Both the position numbers and the translations under genes were made by a program. Under the pieces are notes generated by a model, which saw nothing but the letters and a program-made list of their open reading frames with translations, did not search any database and was not told the origin of the DNA. Below are positions 1 to 12,085 of a stretch of DNA of 64,000 nucleotides, piece by piece. The stretch's first letter is position 1. The number at the start of each line of letters is the position of its first letter. Source of the DNA: Margaritifera margaritifera (lineage: Eukaryota > Mollusca > Bivalvia > Unionida > Margaritiferidae); NCBI GenBank assembly GCA_029931535.1, contig JAQPZY010000853.1, positions 124,001-188,000 on the forward strand. The letters run 5' to 3'.

Positions 1-209
<209 letters not shown>

Positions 210-1002
210 TTACTAATGACTATGACCTAGGTCCTAGGACTGGACTATTGTATGCTAAGGTGTGGACCTGGGTAACATTTCATCAAAATATCTGTAGGAC
301 TTAAAACATGACAACCTGGTTGAGGAAACAGGCACTAAATTATCCCTTGTTTTCACCTTAACCCAATTGGATTAAAATCAGATCTCCACCGTCCTATGTG
401 GAGATCTGATGGACACAGAAAAGAGGTCATGTTCTGTTGACCTTGTTGGTTTAGCAGTTATACCTGTACATGAATAGACAACACTGATTTATATTTTCCC
501 TTGCTGTGACCTTGACCCTGAGGTAGGGTGTGTGGCTACAGTATATGATACACTGTCTAGTAATGATATATAAATGCTTACAGTTTCATTAAAATATCTA
601 GTGGTTCAAAAGGTACATTCCATACAAGGTTACAAGTTTGGAGTTACGAGTCCCTAGTTATACTGATAGTGGGGACTTCTGAGCTAAGGTCAAATGCACA
701 GACATTTTCAGCAGAGTTGCCAGATCCTGGCGATTTTGCACTTGCCTCTAGTTCTGTGTTCTTTTTTCATCGATTTTAACTAAATAAAAAATAATACTGT
801 ATTTTACAAGCAATTTTCTACTTGTTTCAAATGATTTTATGTACCATTTTGAAACTTTATTTTTGATTACCGTGGTTGGTACGTAAGTAGATGGCAATAT
901 TCCCACCATCAGTGTAACTTAAGGTGACTTCAGCTACCATTGATCCAATGTCTTTTGACAAACACAACACACAGTTCTTTGTTGAATGCTTGACCTTACC
1001 TG

Positions 1003-1997
1003 TACAGTGGTCCCCCTCTTGAACAGCCCCCCAACCAGCGGCACCCCAGCTTTATATGGCCAGAGTTCCATGGCACCAATCAGTTTGTGTTTAAAAGTAC
1101 CCCTCAGGGACGGCCACCTGTCTAATGTGGCCAGCGTATTTGTGCCATGCAGATAAAGTAATTTTGATCCATACAAAGAGGTAAGTAATTTGATTATCCT
1201 AACCGCTGTGTGTTACTTAGATGTTAGGTTTAGTCACTTTGATAATTACTGGCCATCAAGCTAACCACTGAGAAGCACAGCATTGTTCAGCTCAGGTCAG
1301 CATGACATCCGGTCGCTAGATAGTAAAATGGTATGTTAACCTTTGTGGCTTCCCACTCATAGATTACGAAATGTACTTAACTGGGTATCAGACAAAAGAG
1401 AGAGAAAAAAAGTTGATCCCGTGACAAGCTCACGACCTTTGTAAACACTGAGCATCTTGTGTGATAACTACAAATTGCCACTGAAGGAACAAGCTGCTGC
1501 AAAAAGTGCAAAATGTCGTCAGACATTCTCAGTTTAGAACGAAAAGTTAAAGCAATTCGACTAAATGAAAAGTGGGAGAGTCCTTTGATCTCTACTGAGA
1601 AAATTGATGTCGGATTGATTCAAATAAACGTCAATATACATTCAACTGCAGCGAGTGGCAAAATGGAATTGATGGACATACAGGGATAGTTACAGCTGGA
1701 TGTTTGTACCCAGATTTTACCGACAAGGTGGTTTTGCACCACGAGTGATGATTATTCATATTTTAAAAAAAAACAAAAACATTGAAATTAGTTTTATCAC
1801 ATCAAGTCCATAGCCTGATAACATTCCTGTGATTTTTAAATGAAAATATTAAATATTTTAACATTAGTTACGATTTTCATACTTCATATGTAGTTATTAC
1901 TTATATCTGTGTGATCCCCCTTTAGAAAGGCCACCCCTCTTATAAGGCCACTTTCCTGCTGAAGAAGGGGTGGCCTTATAGGAGGGGGACCACTGTA
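1003..1997. mobile_element. TIR transposon, pogo/Tigger-like, non-autonomous
   Basis: Ends are a perfect 16-bp inverted repeat, TACAGTGGTCCCCCTC at 1003-1018 and its complement at 1982-1997, each including the TA expected of a Tc1/mariner-pogo target site. Just inside the right end is a subterminal hairpin with 12-bp arms (AAGGCCACCCCT, loop, complement, about 1929-1976). The CAGTGGTCCCCCTCTTATAA-type end is typical of pogo/Tigger relatives. The interior is too short for a transposase but keeps a possible N-terminal fragment (1513-1689). Confidence 0.85.
1513..1689 (+). pseudogene. N-terminal fragment of a CENP-B/pogo-like transposase
   Basis: A 58-codon open frame inside the 1003-1997 element, starting MSSDILSLERKVKAIRLNEK and ending at TAG. 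The SLERKVKAIRL stretch resembles the first helix of the CENP-B/pogo DNA-binding domain (pattern L-x(2)-K-V-x(2)-I). The similarity stops after that point, and the DDE catalytic domain is absent. It is too short to be functional alone. The call is tentative and leans on the location between pogo-like ends. Confidence 0.4.
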
Positions 1998-2320
1998 TAT
2001 ACAATATGTATAGTGCTTACGGCAATCTTGTTTGAACATATGCTTTCCATCACAGAGCACTTAACCAACATTTTTTTAATGGCCTTAATGCCCCAGTCAG
2101 CACAGCATCATTCATTTATATAATGAGGTGGTTACAATCTCAATCGAGACTGAGTACTAATGAGCACATAAGCAACCCAACCAGAAGTTTTACTAAATAT
2201 ACAAGCAACCCAACATGGAATTAAAATTCTAGGAAAATCTGGTTTCTAAGATTTTTAACGGCTCTTTTTGTTTCCTGATATTTATGTCATTCATTTTTTT
2301 CAATGAAACGCGTTTTAAAT

Positions 2321-2454
2321 TTCAAACACTTTTCAACGACTACTGAGCCTTTTCAAGCATTTTTACAGTACTTTCTGAGCTGATCTCAAATTCAAGCACT
2401 TTTCAAGGCTAGCACCATAATTCAAGCACTTTTCACGACTGTGTGAACCCTGTA
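2321..2454. repeat. Short repeat cluster, four TTCAAGCACTTTTCA-type words
   Basis: The words ttcaaacacttttcaacg, ttcaagcatttttac, ttcaagcacttttcaagg and ttcaagcacttttcacg occur at 2321, 2352, 2391 and 2421, followed by gtgtgaaccctgta. Read on the minus strand the end is tacagggttcacacag, similar to ends of some hAT-type elements (CAGGGTTC...). Probably one end of a decayed hAT element; no second end was identified. Confidence 0.5.
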
Positions 2455-2676
2455 TAATTTTTTCAAAGGTATACAGGTACTTACCAAAAATAGTATGAAA
2501 GATTCAAGATCTTACCTGTACATGCTTACTTGTAAAACTGTTAAATCGTGCATACCTATATATACATAACTCTAAAACAGAGATCATGGTATTACATGTT
2601 TCTAAATGATAAGTAAAATAAGTGTTAAAATCAAGAGTTTCCCATTCAAAAATGTCATAACAGCAGAACTACTTAC

Positions 2677-2871
2677 CATAGCAAAGCCAACATCAGCCTT
2701 TTTAAGAGCAGGTCCATCATTAGTACCATCTCCTGTTACAGCCACCACCTCTCTGTTGCTGGTGAGCTGGCTGTCAATTATTCCCTTTACAAGTACATAC
2801 TTATCCTGAGGGGATGAGCGGGCCAGCACTCTCAGATTCGGCCAAATTTCATCTACTTTTTCCTGAAGAAC
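2677..2871 (-). CDS. ATP2B: PMCA exon: P-domain hinge (TGDGTNDGP)
   Basis: 65 codons, phase 0 at both ends. Sequence blocks: [34 protein letters not shown], and [20 protein letters not shown] followed by [13 protein letters not shown] is the invariant Mg2+-binding hinge motif of P-type ATPases. Acceptor attctgcag, donor GTAAGT. Reading continues open beyond both splice sites for some codons, so a simple ORF call (2602-3057) overstates the exon; alignment with the family and the phases of neighbours set the limits. A relic of a hAT transposase begins about 200 bp upstream of the acceptor. Confidence 0.97.
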
Positions 2872-3078
2872 CTGCAGAATTAATTCAGCATAATTTGGGA
2901 TCAATACTAAGAAGAAAACCATAAATATACAGAGATGCTGCCAGGATTTTATCAAAATGGGGGGATTTTCCCCGTTGTCGCCAAAATAAGGTGGGAGCAG
3001 ACAACAACCAAAACAAACAAAAAAAAGGGGGGGGGGGCTGGAGGAGGAAACAGTCATAGTTCAATATTTACCTAACAC

Positions 3079-3285
3079 TTAAATATCCATCTCTTTCTTC
3101 CTGCTACACTCATTTAGGGCTCTACTGAAATCAAAGTCCTCAAAAGATGTCCCCTCTAGTTGTATAAACAATAATCTGTTCACAGTTTCAGAGCTTAATC
3201 GGTTCCTTATCTGTGCTGAGAACCCCCTTTCACAGTCTGCTGTCTGAGGGGACATATGCATAGCTAGCTTAGCCAGCTTAAAGTG
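3079..3285 (-). pseudogene. hAT-family transposase C-terminal dimerisation region, relic
   Basis: Open frame (stop to stop) reading HFKLAKLAMHMSPQTADCER, GFSAQIRNRLSSETVNRLLF, IQLEGTSFEDFDFSRALNEC and SRKKEMDI. TADCERGFS, NRLSxET(L/V) and the (I/L)EG..xxFDFxxA spacing are the signature of the hAT C-terminal (dimerisation) domain in the ZNF862/KIAA1586-like group. A few residues normally found between SAQ and RNRL appear to be missing, and no catalytic core precedes it, so it is a dead fragment inserted near the PMCA hinge exon. Confidence 0.8.
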
Positions 3286-3372
3286 CTACATAGATTTGTA
3301 GCACAAGATCCCTCTGTGCTGAATTGTTTGAGAAAAATGGAAATTGCACTCTACTTTTAAATTGCCTGTATT

Positions 3373-3636
3373 TTAGTTAAGGTTGGCACTCTCCATGTCC
3401 ACATTCAATGTTGGACTACCATTGAATAGAGAGTTGATTGGCATTCCGTCTGCTTTTGTCCATCCAGTATGTATATCGGACTTGTATTCAGCATCAATTT
3501 TGGGCTCAAAATCACTCACTGGTATTTCCAGTAACACTTTTCCAGCTCCAATGATCTGATATAGTTCAAAGCTTTCATCATTGCTATTGTCAGCCAGTAT
3601 TTGCTTTATGAAATCATCATCTGAAGATGAACCATG
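3373..3636 (-). other. Unassigned 87-codon open frame
   Basis: Stop-to-stop frame with HGSSSDDDFIKQILADNSND, ESFELYQIIGAGKVLLEIPV and the ending NVDMESANLN. It has no start codon near its beginning, so ATG-based ORF finders miss it. Amino-acid composition looks protein-like (acidic start, then mixed) rather than random AT-rich translation. I do not recognise the family. It sits upstream of the hAT relic on the same strand and may be another part of that element or a host-gene fragment carried with it. Confidence 0.35.
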
Positions 3637-3814
3637 TTATGAGTCGGCCATTATGGGTTTTCTAGGTAGCCCCTATTTTAAACAAGCATTTGTAAAACTT
3701 CCTTGATGAGTGCAAGGTTAAAACCCTGGCAGAATGCCTGTTCCAGGGCCCAATTGTACCAATCAAATTTAGTTTAACAGCCATTCATGTCAAGCTGAAG
3801 TACACAGATGTGTA

Positions 3815-4060
3815 AACAGTTGCCTATCTGAAAAAACCTGAGATCTCTCACAGCAGCACAACTTATGTCACAACAAGTACTTTAAGGGTTAACAACTAAA
3901 TAAAAATTGTATACTGCACAGAGTACATTTTTATATGCGTGACTTTGAACTAATTTGCAGGAGTTGGTATGCATTACTGCTTTTCAAGTGCATGAATTCA
4001 TACAAATTGTGCGCAATTTGCAAACTCACGTGCCCTGGCAGCATATCTGAATATATTATT
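3815..4060. repeat. Dispersed repeat G, copy 1
   Basis: About 245 bp alignable by eye with 41222-41480 in the same orientation: both begin AAACAGTTGCCTA(C/T)CTGAAA, share TGTATACTGCACAGAGTAC and GAACTAATTTGC, and end near GCCCTGGCA(A/G)CAT. Neither copy codes for anything recognisable. Both lie within about 1-2 kb of a hAT transposase relic. Confidence 0.75.
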
Positions 4061-5609
4061 CAAAACAAAGTTGAGCTTTTCTCACAAAATCACCACAGAC
4101 AAATGATGATGCAATAATACAGCCGTAAAAGCTGCCTTCCTCCAAAAAATGATTTTTTAACTAATACTACGAGTGTGATTTTTGCAGTGCCTAACAATGT
4201 AAAACAATGGTCTTAGTAACAAAATCCACCTAGATTGTCCTGTTTGGCTCTTTAATTTCTGGGAAACCCTTGTGTTGTGAGTGAAAATGAGACTTTCTCT
4301 AAACTGTAAACATGCACTGTCTTCAGATGATTGTCTACTACACTTTTAATGGTGGATTTGGTTTTAGCTTGGACACAAATCATCTTAGTGACATTTGGAC
4401 AGAGAAAACACATGTGCTCTACACTCTACTTTACCACTCCTGATGTTAATTATGGCATGACTGTGTACAGCTGCTTGTGCCACAGTGACCTAGTTGATGG
4501 TTTGTTGACATCATGATAGAAGTGCATAATGAAAATAATGAACCAAAAACACACACATCTTTATTTAAATACTAAATCATCTGCCTAATGTTTTAGGTCC
4601 CCGCATGGATTTCATGTGTCATGAATGTGGTGAACCTTTTCTCAAAATATTGTTACCACTCTTCACTGAACAAGCCCAAAAATAATGTCATCAAATAATC
4701 TCACTTTTAAATTTTTTGCAAGGGATTACAGTTTCAAAAAAAGAAGGATGCCAATCAAACAGTGTAGAAACCAAACAAATTAATCCACAAGGTAACTACA
4801 CTTGGCATTCTATATTCAATGGTTCTCTGAAGTGCAGAACCCAATGTAATGCTGTATATACATCTTCACTAATCTGGAAGAGAATTATTTGTAAGTAAAT
4901 GTTAAGTTTCTCCTTTGTGTTCCATTCAACAAACAGATGTTTCTTGATCCTATAACCTTTGAGCATTTCCATGTGCACTACCTGTTTACTGTATATAAAC
5001 AACTATCCAAACCTTCAAACTGATGAATTCATGTGTCCATGAAGTGACATGCTTGGTTTCAGTTGTTTTGTCTCCCAATTAAATAAGGGTTCTGCCAAAT
5101 GATTTCACACAGTATGATATGGTAATAAACTGTGATCAAGCAAATGACACCCATATTCATTGATAAAAGCCATCAAATGTAGTCAAAATAATATAGTAAA
5201 GGAGCTCTGCGTTCAATAACAAGCCCACATTTAACAACTACTTCCTCGATGACAGCCATTTGACACAGGTAAGATCACATCATGCAAGGTATACAGCAGC
5301 ATAAATCCCCCACCCCCAGATAAAATTTAAATCACACTTAGTGCTTCTTAAAAACTATATCTACGAATTATTAGTGCAGTTTAGTTACCTTGGCCAACAA
5401 AACTCACAAAGGGGATGCAAGAAAATAAACCCGATTATCAAGTAAATGGAATCAGGACCTTATACATGGAGGTGCATTTCTATACTGGCACCATCAGAAT
5501 GGCTTTCAAAACAACAGACAGCAACATGTACAATTTGTTAACTATCTCCCAAACTTTACATCATGTTTATTTAACCTATTTTACCATATCCTGATGAAAC
5601 TTCTTTCTA

Positions 5610-7556
5610 AAAAGAAATGCATAATTAATATGCAGTCTCTTGCTCATAATTGAAATCTTCGAAGATCTATTATGATACAAACCCTTTTAGCAAGTTTGAC
5701 AGAAATTGGATGAAAAATATACTTATAAAGGTAACTAGCTCAGCCAATCAGATGCAATGTATTTCATTAATATACACTGATCTCACTTATTAGAGAATCT
5801 GTCTATGACAATGATAATGTAAGCTTATGGTAGAGCTTTCCGATTGGAATTTGGTCACCAGAGTGGTAACAAGCTCAGCCAATCAGATACAAGATTACCT
5901 CCTTAATGTGTAGATCTTGCTTATAATCAAACTCATTCAACATCTTGATATTATGAGACTATTTAACAAGTCTGATCAAAATCTGACTAGAAATGTAGTT
6001 GTTACTTTGTTGACAAGCTCAGCCAATTAAATGCATGGTCACATCATTATTATGCATAAATTTCACTAATAATCATACTCAACCAAAATCTTGATGACAA
6101 AGACCTAGTTTGATCAAAATCTTATAAAAACAATAGTCTCTAGTGTAGCACACACAAAAATCTCAGCATCAGATGCATGATCAAATAAAAATGCATAGGT
6201 TTTGCTCATAATAAACACTCATCCAACATCTTAGCCTATTTTCCAAGTTTTATTAAAATTGGGTCAGAAATAGTCTCAAGTGGTATGAAGTTCAGCCAAT
6301 CATATACAAGATCAACTCAATAATATGCATACATCTTGTACATAGTAGAACACATTAAATATCTTGATGATACAAGTCTGTTGACCATGATAATATACCA
6401 AGTCACTAAAGTGTTGACAAACTCAATTAATAAGATGCAATACTGCCTCATTATTATGCATGGATCTTGCTCATAATTGTATTGATACAAGATCCAAGAT
6501 CTTAATGATTTTAGTTAACCAAATTTTATCAAAACTGGAGTGGTAATAAGCTGAGTCAATCACATGCAAGATCACCTCATTAATATGTGTGGATCCTGTG
6601 CATTATAGAACTCGTGCACGATCTTGATCATATAACCTTATATTTGAAGTTTGATCAAAATCAGATAACAAAGCTAATCTGATGGAAGATCACCTCATTA
6701 ATATGCATGGATCTTGCTCACAATTGAAGACATCCAACATCTTGATGATATCAGCAAATATTCCAAGTTTGATCACAATTCGAATAAAAGTATAGCTTCC
6801 AGAGTGGCAACAAGCACAGTCAATCAGAAGCAACAACACCTCTTTAGTATGCATGGATCTTGCTCAGTATCGAAATAGTCTGAGATCTTGATGATATAAG
6901 CATATATTCCAAGTCTGATCTAAATTAAATCAGAAATCTGGCCCCATTACCTCATTAATGTGTGGATCTGTTTTTATTGAAACCTCCAAGATCTTGATAA
7001 TAGAAACCTATAATTTAAGTTTGATCAAAATCAGATCAGAAATATGGCTTCAAGAGTGGTAACAGGCTCAGCTAACCAGATGAAAGATCAACTCAATATG
7101 TGTGGATCTCACTCATTACTGAACTTGTCCAAGATCCTAATGATATAAGCATATATTCCATGTCTGATCACAACTGAATCAGAATACAACTTCCAGAGTG
7201 TTAAGATGTTTAGTCAATCAGAAGATCACTTATTAGTATCTGTGGATCTCGTTCATTATTGAACTTGACTGTGATCTTAATGATATATGCTAAATAGTTT
7301 GAACAAAAATCTGATCAGAAACATGGCCTCCGGAGTGTAACAAAGTTAGCCAATCAGATGCAAGATCACCTAATAAATATGTTTGGCTCCTGCTCATGAT
7401 CTTGATGATATAAATCCATATTCCAAATTTAACTGAAATCATATCAGAAATATGTATTCCAGAGTGGTAACAACAATTGCTGATGGACAGATGATGGACA
7501 ATAGATGCAGGGCAATACCATAAGCACACATGACCTTATAACCAAGTGAGCTAAAT
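5610..7556 (+). repeat. Tandem-unit element, family C (about 14 units of ~130-148 bp)
   Basis: Units of roughly 130-148 bp, each with the blocks AGCTCAGCCAATCAGATGCA, AAGATCACCTCATTAATATG, CATGGATCTTGCTCATAATT and AAGATCTTGATGATATAAGC. The CCAATCAGATGCA-type block recurs near 5743, 5873, 6015, 6163, 6290, 6423, 6553, 6668, 6813, 7064, 7207 and 7344. The array ends in a single-copy tail (about 7470-7556: GATGGACA repeats, then CCATAAGCACACATGACC, TTAT, AACCAAGTGAGCTAAA), which forms an imperfect hairpin. The same tail occurs at 63590-63630 at the end of a family B array. Confidence 0.85.
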
Positions 7557-7605
7557 GACTATTTTTGAACTTGAAGCTGAGACAGAGAAAGAGACAACAA
7601 CAATA

Positions 7606-9195
7606 TACCGTATTTTGGTGTGCATAATGCACACTGAAGTATAATGCGCATCCTGATTTTCGACCCAGAATAAGGGGAAAAAACGTAGTTCTACCATATA
7701 ACGCGCATGTGATATAATACACTTTAAAATCTTGATAACTTCGCTCTATTTCATAGTGCGACAACAGACTGCCATTTGGGATAGTGCACTGATCATTATT
7801 TGTTACGCGATGTTTGAATTCTTAACAATAAACTAGCACAGGACAGTTTCTCTGGTCTTTCCTATCAGTATGTGGCACCCAATTATGACCAATACTTTGT
7901 TTTTACATATATCATAAAAAGGGCCTTGTTAAGGTTGGCCTCGTCGATGAAGTTTATACTATTGCATCAAATCCCTCAAATTCCTCTTCATTGTCATCAC
8001 TCTCAAAAAGTCACTATGTCCTCGTCTGTCATCATTCCTGGCATTTCATGATCAAACACAAGATGCTATGTGAAAGTTCAGGTCCAGTATTTACATTTAT
8101 TTGGACTATCATGACACTTCTAAAATATATCTCAGTGCCCTAGATAGAATTTACCAAGACAAAACTTCGTAATTATGTTGGCACATACAAACTTTAGCCG
8201 GTGCTGATTACCTGTAAAAACACCATGCCGAGTCAATTAAATATTGCTCACTCTATTGTAACAAAGAAGGATCAAATACTGTAGTTTAAGATGAGAAATA
8301 AAACATAGAACCACGCTTAATTTGCGAAAAAGAGTAAATCAATTGCAAATTTACCTAGACAAAGCATTGAAACTATGTTTAACGCATCAAAGTTTAGCTG
8401 GCACTGATAACCATGAAAAGACCATACTGAGTCAATGAAGCATTGACCACTGTATAGTTGCAAAGATATATCAAATACTATGATTTAAGATTAGAAATAA
8501 AACTAATAACCAAGTTTATTTTCCAAAGAAATAAAAGAATGTTTTCTAAATTCATACATTAATTGATTATTTTGTTTCACGATGTGTCAGTGTTACCGTA
8601 ACATACTAAAAGTAGTCGCAAAAAAGATGTCCCCTGAATGTGCCTCTGATGAGAACATTAACACTGCTTGAATTCTAAATATTATATTTCAATTCAACCA
8701 AAAATAAATAATGACAAAAATTTATTAGATCCACAGTTATGGAATACTGAACATTTACGGTACAGGTACAGTAATCAAATTTGTTCCACTGCAATGCGGT
8801 ACTTTGCACAGCTTTAGAACAACAAGTTACCAGTCATTATATACATCTATTTCCAGTCAAGGCACTGAATAAAACGCAAAACAGTGATGTGAAATGAAAC
8901 GAGTTTATTAACATAAGCAATCGAAGAACAAGACTATCAAGGTTTGTAAGCATTATCTATTTCTTTAATAAGGCTAGTACCAGTAAAAAATTTAGTTATG
9001 ATTCAACGTGCAACGGATTTAATATTTCACAAGTAAATGTGACACATGTAGGCAGCTATAGTGCCTTCATCCTTTTGTCAGACTAACCTGGAAAAAACTT
9101 TTTATATTTTTAGTTCTTCTATAAAACGCGCACCCTCACTGAAAATAAGAAAATTAGGTGAAAAAAGTACGCGTTATACACAACTAAATAAGGTA
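7606..9195. mobile_element. TIR element with TACCGTATTT-type ends, non-autonomous
   Basis: Left end TACCGTATTTTGGTGTGCAT at 7606 and, on the opposite strand, TACCTTATTTAGTTGTGTAT ending at 9195; about 20 of 25 bases match. GCGC/GCGT-rich words (AACGCGCA, ACGCGC) recur just inside both ends. The interior is AT-rich with no transposase. Minus-strand words near 7960-8010 can be read as an acidic DNEEEFEGFD stretch like the C-terminus of some pogo/CENP-B-type transposases, but with frame breaks. Termini resemble those of the 9877 and 25053 elements. Confidence 0.7.
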
Positions 9196-9302
9196 TGTTT
9201 AGTTATGGAAGAAATTATTTAAATTAATGAACAATATGTTGTAATATAAATCAGTGGCATGTAAATTTTCCGTGTCAAAGACAATTCTGTTGAAAATATT
9301 AC

Positions 9303-9485
9303 CTCATTAGTTTTTGGATCTCTAATTCTACGATTGAATTCTTTCCCTTCCATCACCAGAAAACTACTATTGGGGGCGATGATTCCACATTTGGTAGCAA
9401 TTGAGCGAGCGGTGTTTACATTGTCTCCTGTTACCATACGCACAGTGATCCCAGCTTGCTGACATTTTTTGATTGCATTTGGCAC
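9303..9485 (-). CDS. ATP2B: PMCA exon: P-domain (TGDN motif)
   Basis: 61 codons, phase 0 at both ends: [60 protein letters not shown] and E. MVTGDN is the conserved P-domain motif that contacts the phosphorylated Asp and nucleotide ribose in P-type ATPases. Acceptor atatttcag, donor GTAATA. The upstream exon ends exactly at RPE, giving the canonical RPEVPxAI. The downstream intron carries several transposons, the nearest about 100 bp from the donor. Confidence 0.97.
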
Positions 9486-10904
9486 CTGAAATATGAAACG
9501 AAACCCAAAATCAACAGAGGATTATCCTCCTAGAATTATATGTGGTCATAAGTCAATTTCATTTTAAATGTTGTAAAACACACATCCCCATGCTCCCCTT
9601 GTTTTGTCCCATCACCTAAATCTGTACCTTGATGGGGGTGGGAGTAAGGTTAGACCCAGGAGCCAATGTTGGTTGCATGTCTAAATTCATCTTTCATGCC
9701 CAGTTAGTGTATATAGAATAGAATGAGAATCTCAACAGTTTCCAAGTTATGACCCAGGGGCCATCTCTGTATGCTCCTGGGGTATGATCTAGGGGTCTCA
9801 CTTTCAAAGCCGAATCTTATATGTGTTGACACATGGGTTAATTAACATACATACCAGTTCAGAGACATACAAGACTTACCGTATTTACCGTATATCTTGG
9901 GACAAGATAAAATAAATGATTTTTTTCCTGTCCCAATACTTATGGTTAAACTTTTTTTCAACTAGATCATATGTCCCAAAACTTAAGAACCAAAACAAAT
10001 TGTGTTGAATTTGCTGCCCCCCTCCCCCCCCCCCGCACTTCATGTTACAATAAGGTAGGTAAATTAAATGTTCATTTGATAATAAACTGAAAGAAACTAA
10101 CCTTCCACTGTTCTCATTTATTCCTCTTTTTTGTTCTTCGTAAGCAATTTATGTATAAAAGACACAAATGTATCCACTATCACTAATGTATCCACTAACA
10201 CCACATGGTCCGGTAATGTGTATCGCTTATATCAGGTAACAACACTGACACATTGTTTTATTGATGTGAATATAGATAAACGAATCATGTTTGATTGTCT
10301 TCAGAAGTTTGAATACCGGTATATTATCAAACTGAAAATTGGATCCAGCAAAATCACAAACAATAGAAAGAGAGAGACAGAGAAATAACAACCGATTGCT
10401 TGAAGGCACCAGCAATTCATGCATGATATGGTGTATGGTGCAAAATAACCAAGAGTGTATTATATCCAGGTTAACAATATAACAATATTTCGCAAATAAA
10501 AATCATAATTAGGAAATACATTCACTGTGAGAGCAAATGACAATAGTTTCGCTAGCATGGGATACAGAACGTATTCTTAAAGACAATTAATGACGTGTAT
10601 ACTATTTACCCTGCAGACATCAATGACTGTTTGTATCAGTTATGATTACAGATGGCAAACATTTAAAGACTAGGTGGTGAATAAACACAGCTGGTAGCAA
10701 GCAATAAACTCAGTTTCAACTTACCAGTAGGATATCAAATACAAAGTTTATTTTATTACAAAGCAAGCAGACCCTGGAAGCTGACTTTGGATTCATTTAA
10801 GTGTGCAGATTTTTAATATAAAAAGTCGGCTGACCAAGGGAAGCTGGCTTTGGTTTCTTTTTAGCAGTATTCACAGGAATTTTTAAAATAAATTGAAACA
10901 GTGG

Positions 10905-12085
10905 AACAGTCTGGGTCTGTAAGCGACACTTTGAGCATACATTGTGAAATGTATTAAAGGATTTGCCACAACTGAACAGGTGTCAATTGTGTGGCATGAT
11001 CACAGGAAGTTAAAATAAATTCTGTCAGCTGAATATAAGGACTCTTCATGGCACTGAACAAGTATCAACTTTGCGGTTCGATCAAAGGGTTGGGAAAACA
11101 AAGTGAGGCTGCCTTTACAAGCTAAGGGATTTGCACTGGCAGATAACTGAGGAAATATTACTTGGGAATTAGCTATGGCTTATGAAAAAGGCAAATATAA
11201 ATCAACTCAAAACTTTTATTGCATCAAACAGTGTTTATACAGCAAAACAAAATATAATACAAGTACGGGTTGCTCCGACTTGCACGTATTTTGTATGTAG
11301 TGCAAATACAGTAGGACCCCGCTATAGCACGCTTCATTATAGCACAAATTTGGATATAACACAATCGTGGCATGGCTCCCGAAATTTCATCTTTTTTTTC
11401 GTTCATGAAAAAAAAATGTTTTTTTTCAAAGTATGAAAAATAATGTGTAAAAAAATATTAATTATCATTTTGGGAAGAGATCTTGTATGAATTTGGATAT
11501 AATACGATCGTGGCATGGCTACCGAAATTTTACAATAATTTTGCCAATTTCTTGAACTACTGCAAAGTTTTGTGCCAAAATAAACAAGAGTTTGATTTAA
11601 TAATTTGGCAAGCTGTATTGTATTCTTGAAGAAAAAGTGAAGTATGATTGCATCTTTCTTTATATGAATAAAGATGCTGAACATTTCTATTTGTGAATGT
11701 TCATTTCAAATGTGTCAGTAGTCAATCACTGCACTTTGATCTTAGTTTTATTTTTGAAAGATGTCAGTTCATTTTAAAGCTGATAAGTGTTAATCTTATT
11801 ATTACTGATACATGAACAATAAAGTCATTAAGTCTTCTTTGTGTTTGTCTTCAATACATTGTGTACAATTGTTGCTCACTTTGTTTTCAAGTTGTTTTCC
11901 CACATGACAACCCTTTGATCAAGCCGCGAGTTTGATACCTGTTCAGTGCCAAGTAATAAAGGGTGGTTATTTGAACTCCCTGTGATCTTGCCGCACAATT
12001 GACACATGTCCAGTTACATCCTTTAATAGATTTCTGACTTTATGATCAAAGTGTTACTTGCAGAGCCCAAGCTCAGTCTCTGCAT
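10905..12085. repeat. Inverted repeat, ~200-bp arms (10905-11110 and 11880-12085)
   Basis: The reverse complement of 10905-11110 aligns with 11880-12085: both contain TTTGTTTTCCCA, CCCTTTGATC(A/G)A, TTCAGTGCCA, TCCTGTGATC or CCCTGTGATC, CACAATTGACAC and ATCCTTTAATA. Divergence is appreciable, with small indels. One arm lies in the outer transposon and the other in the nested one, so each carries its own copy of a common short sequence in opposite directions. Confidence 0.75.

Larger units (their letters stand above)
2872..9302 (-). other. PMCA intron, 6.4 kb
   Basis: Holds a hAT relic (3079-3285), an 87-codon open frame (3373-3636), one copy of a dispersed repeat (3815-4060), the family C array (5610-7556) and a TIR element (7606-9195). 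Position 3027-3037 is an 11-G run. The stretch 4061-5609 is AT-rich, without recognisable coding; 4140-4300 resembles 45470-45560 and may be another dispersed repeat. Confidence 0.8.

Noticed and set aside
934..1176. 80-codon minus-strand open frame at a transposon end
   Set aside because: Crosses the terminal inverted repeat at 1003-1018 and has no similarity to a transposase.
2602..3057. Whole 151-codon frame as a PMCA exon
   Set aside because: Only 2677-2871 matches the family; both ends run through a GT donor and an AG acceptor into intron sequence.
5610..7556. CRISPR-like array
   Set aside because: Units are ~140 bp, diverged, with no short identical repeat and unique spacers; the DNA is eukaryotic.
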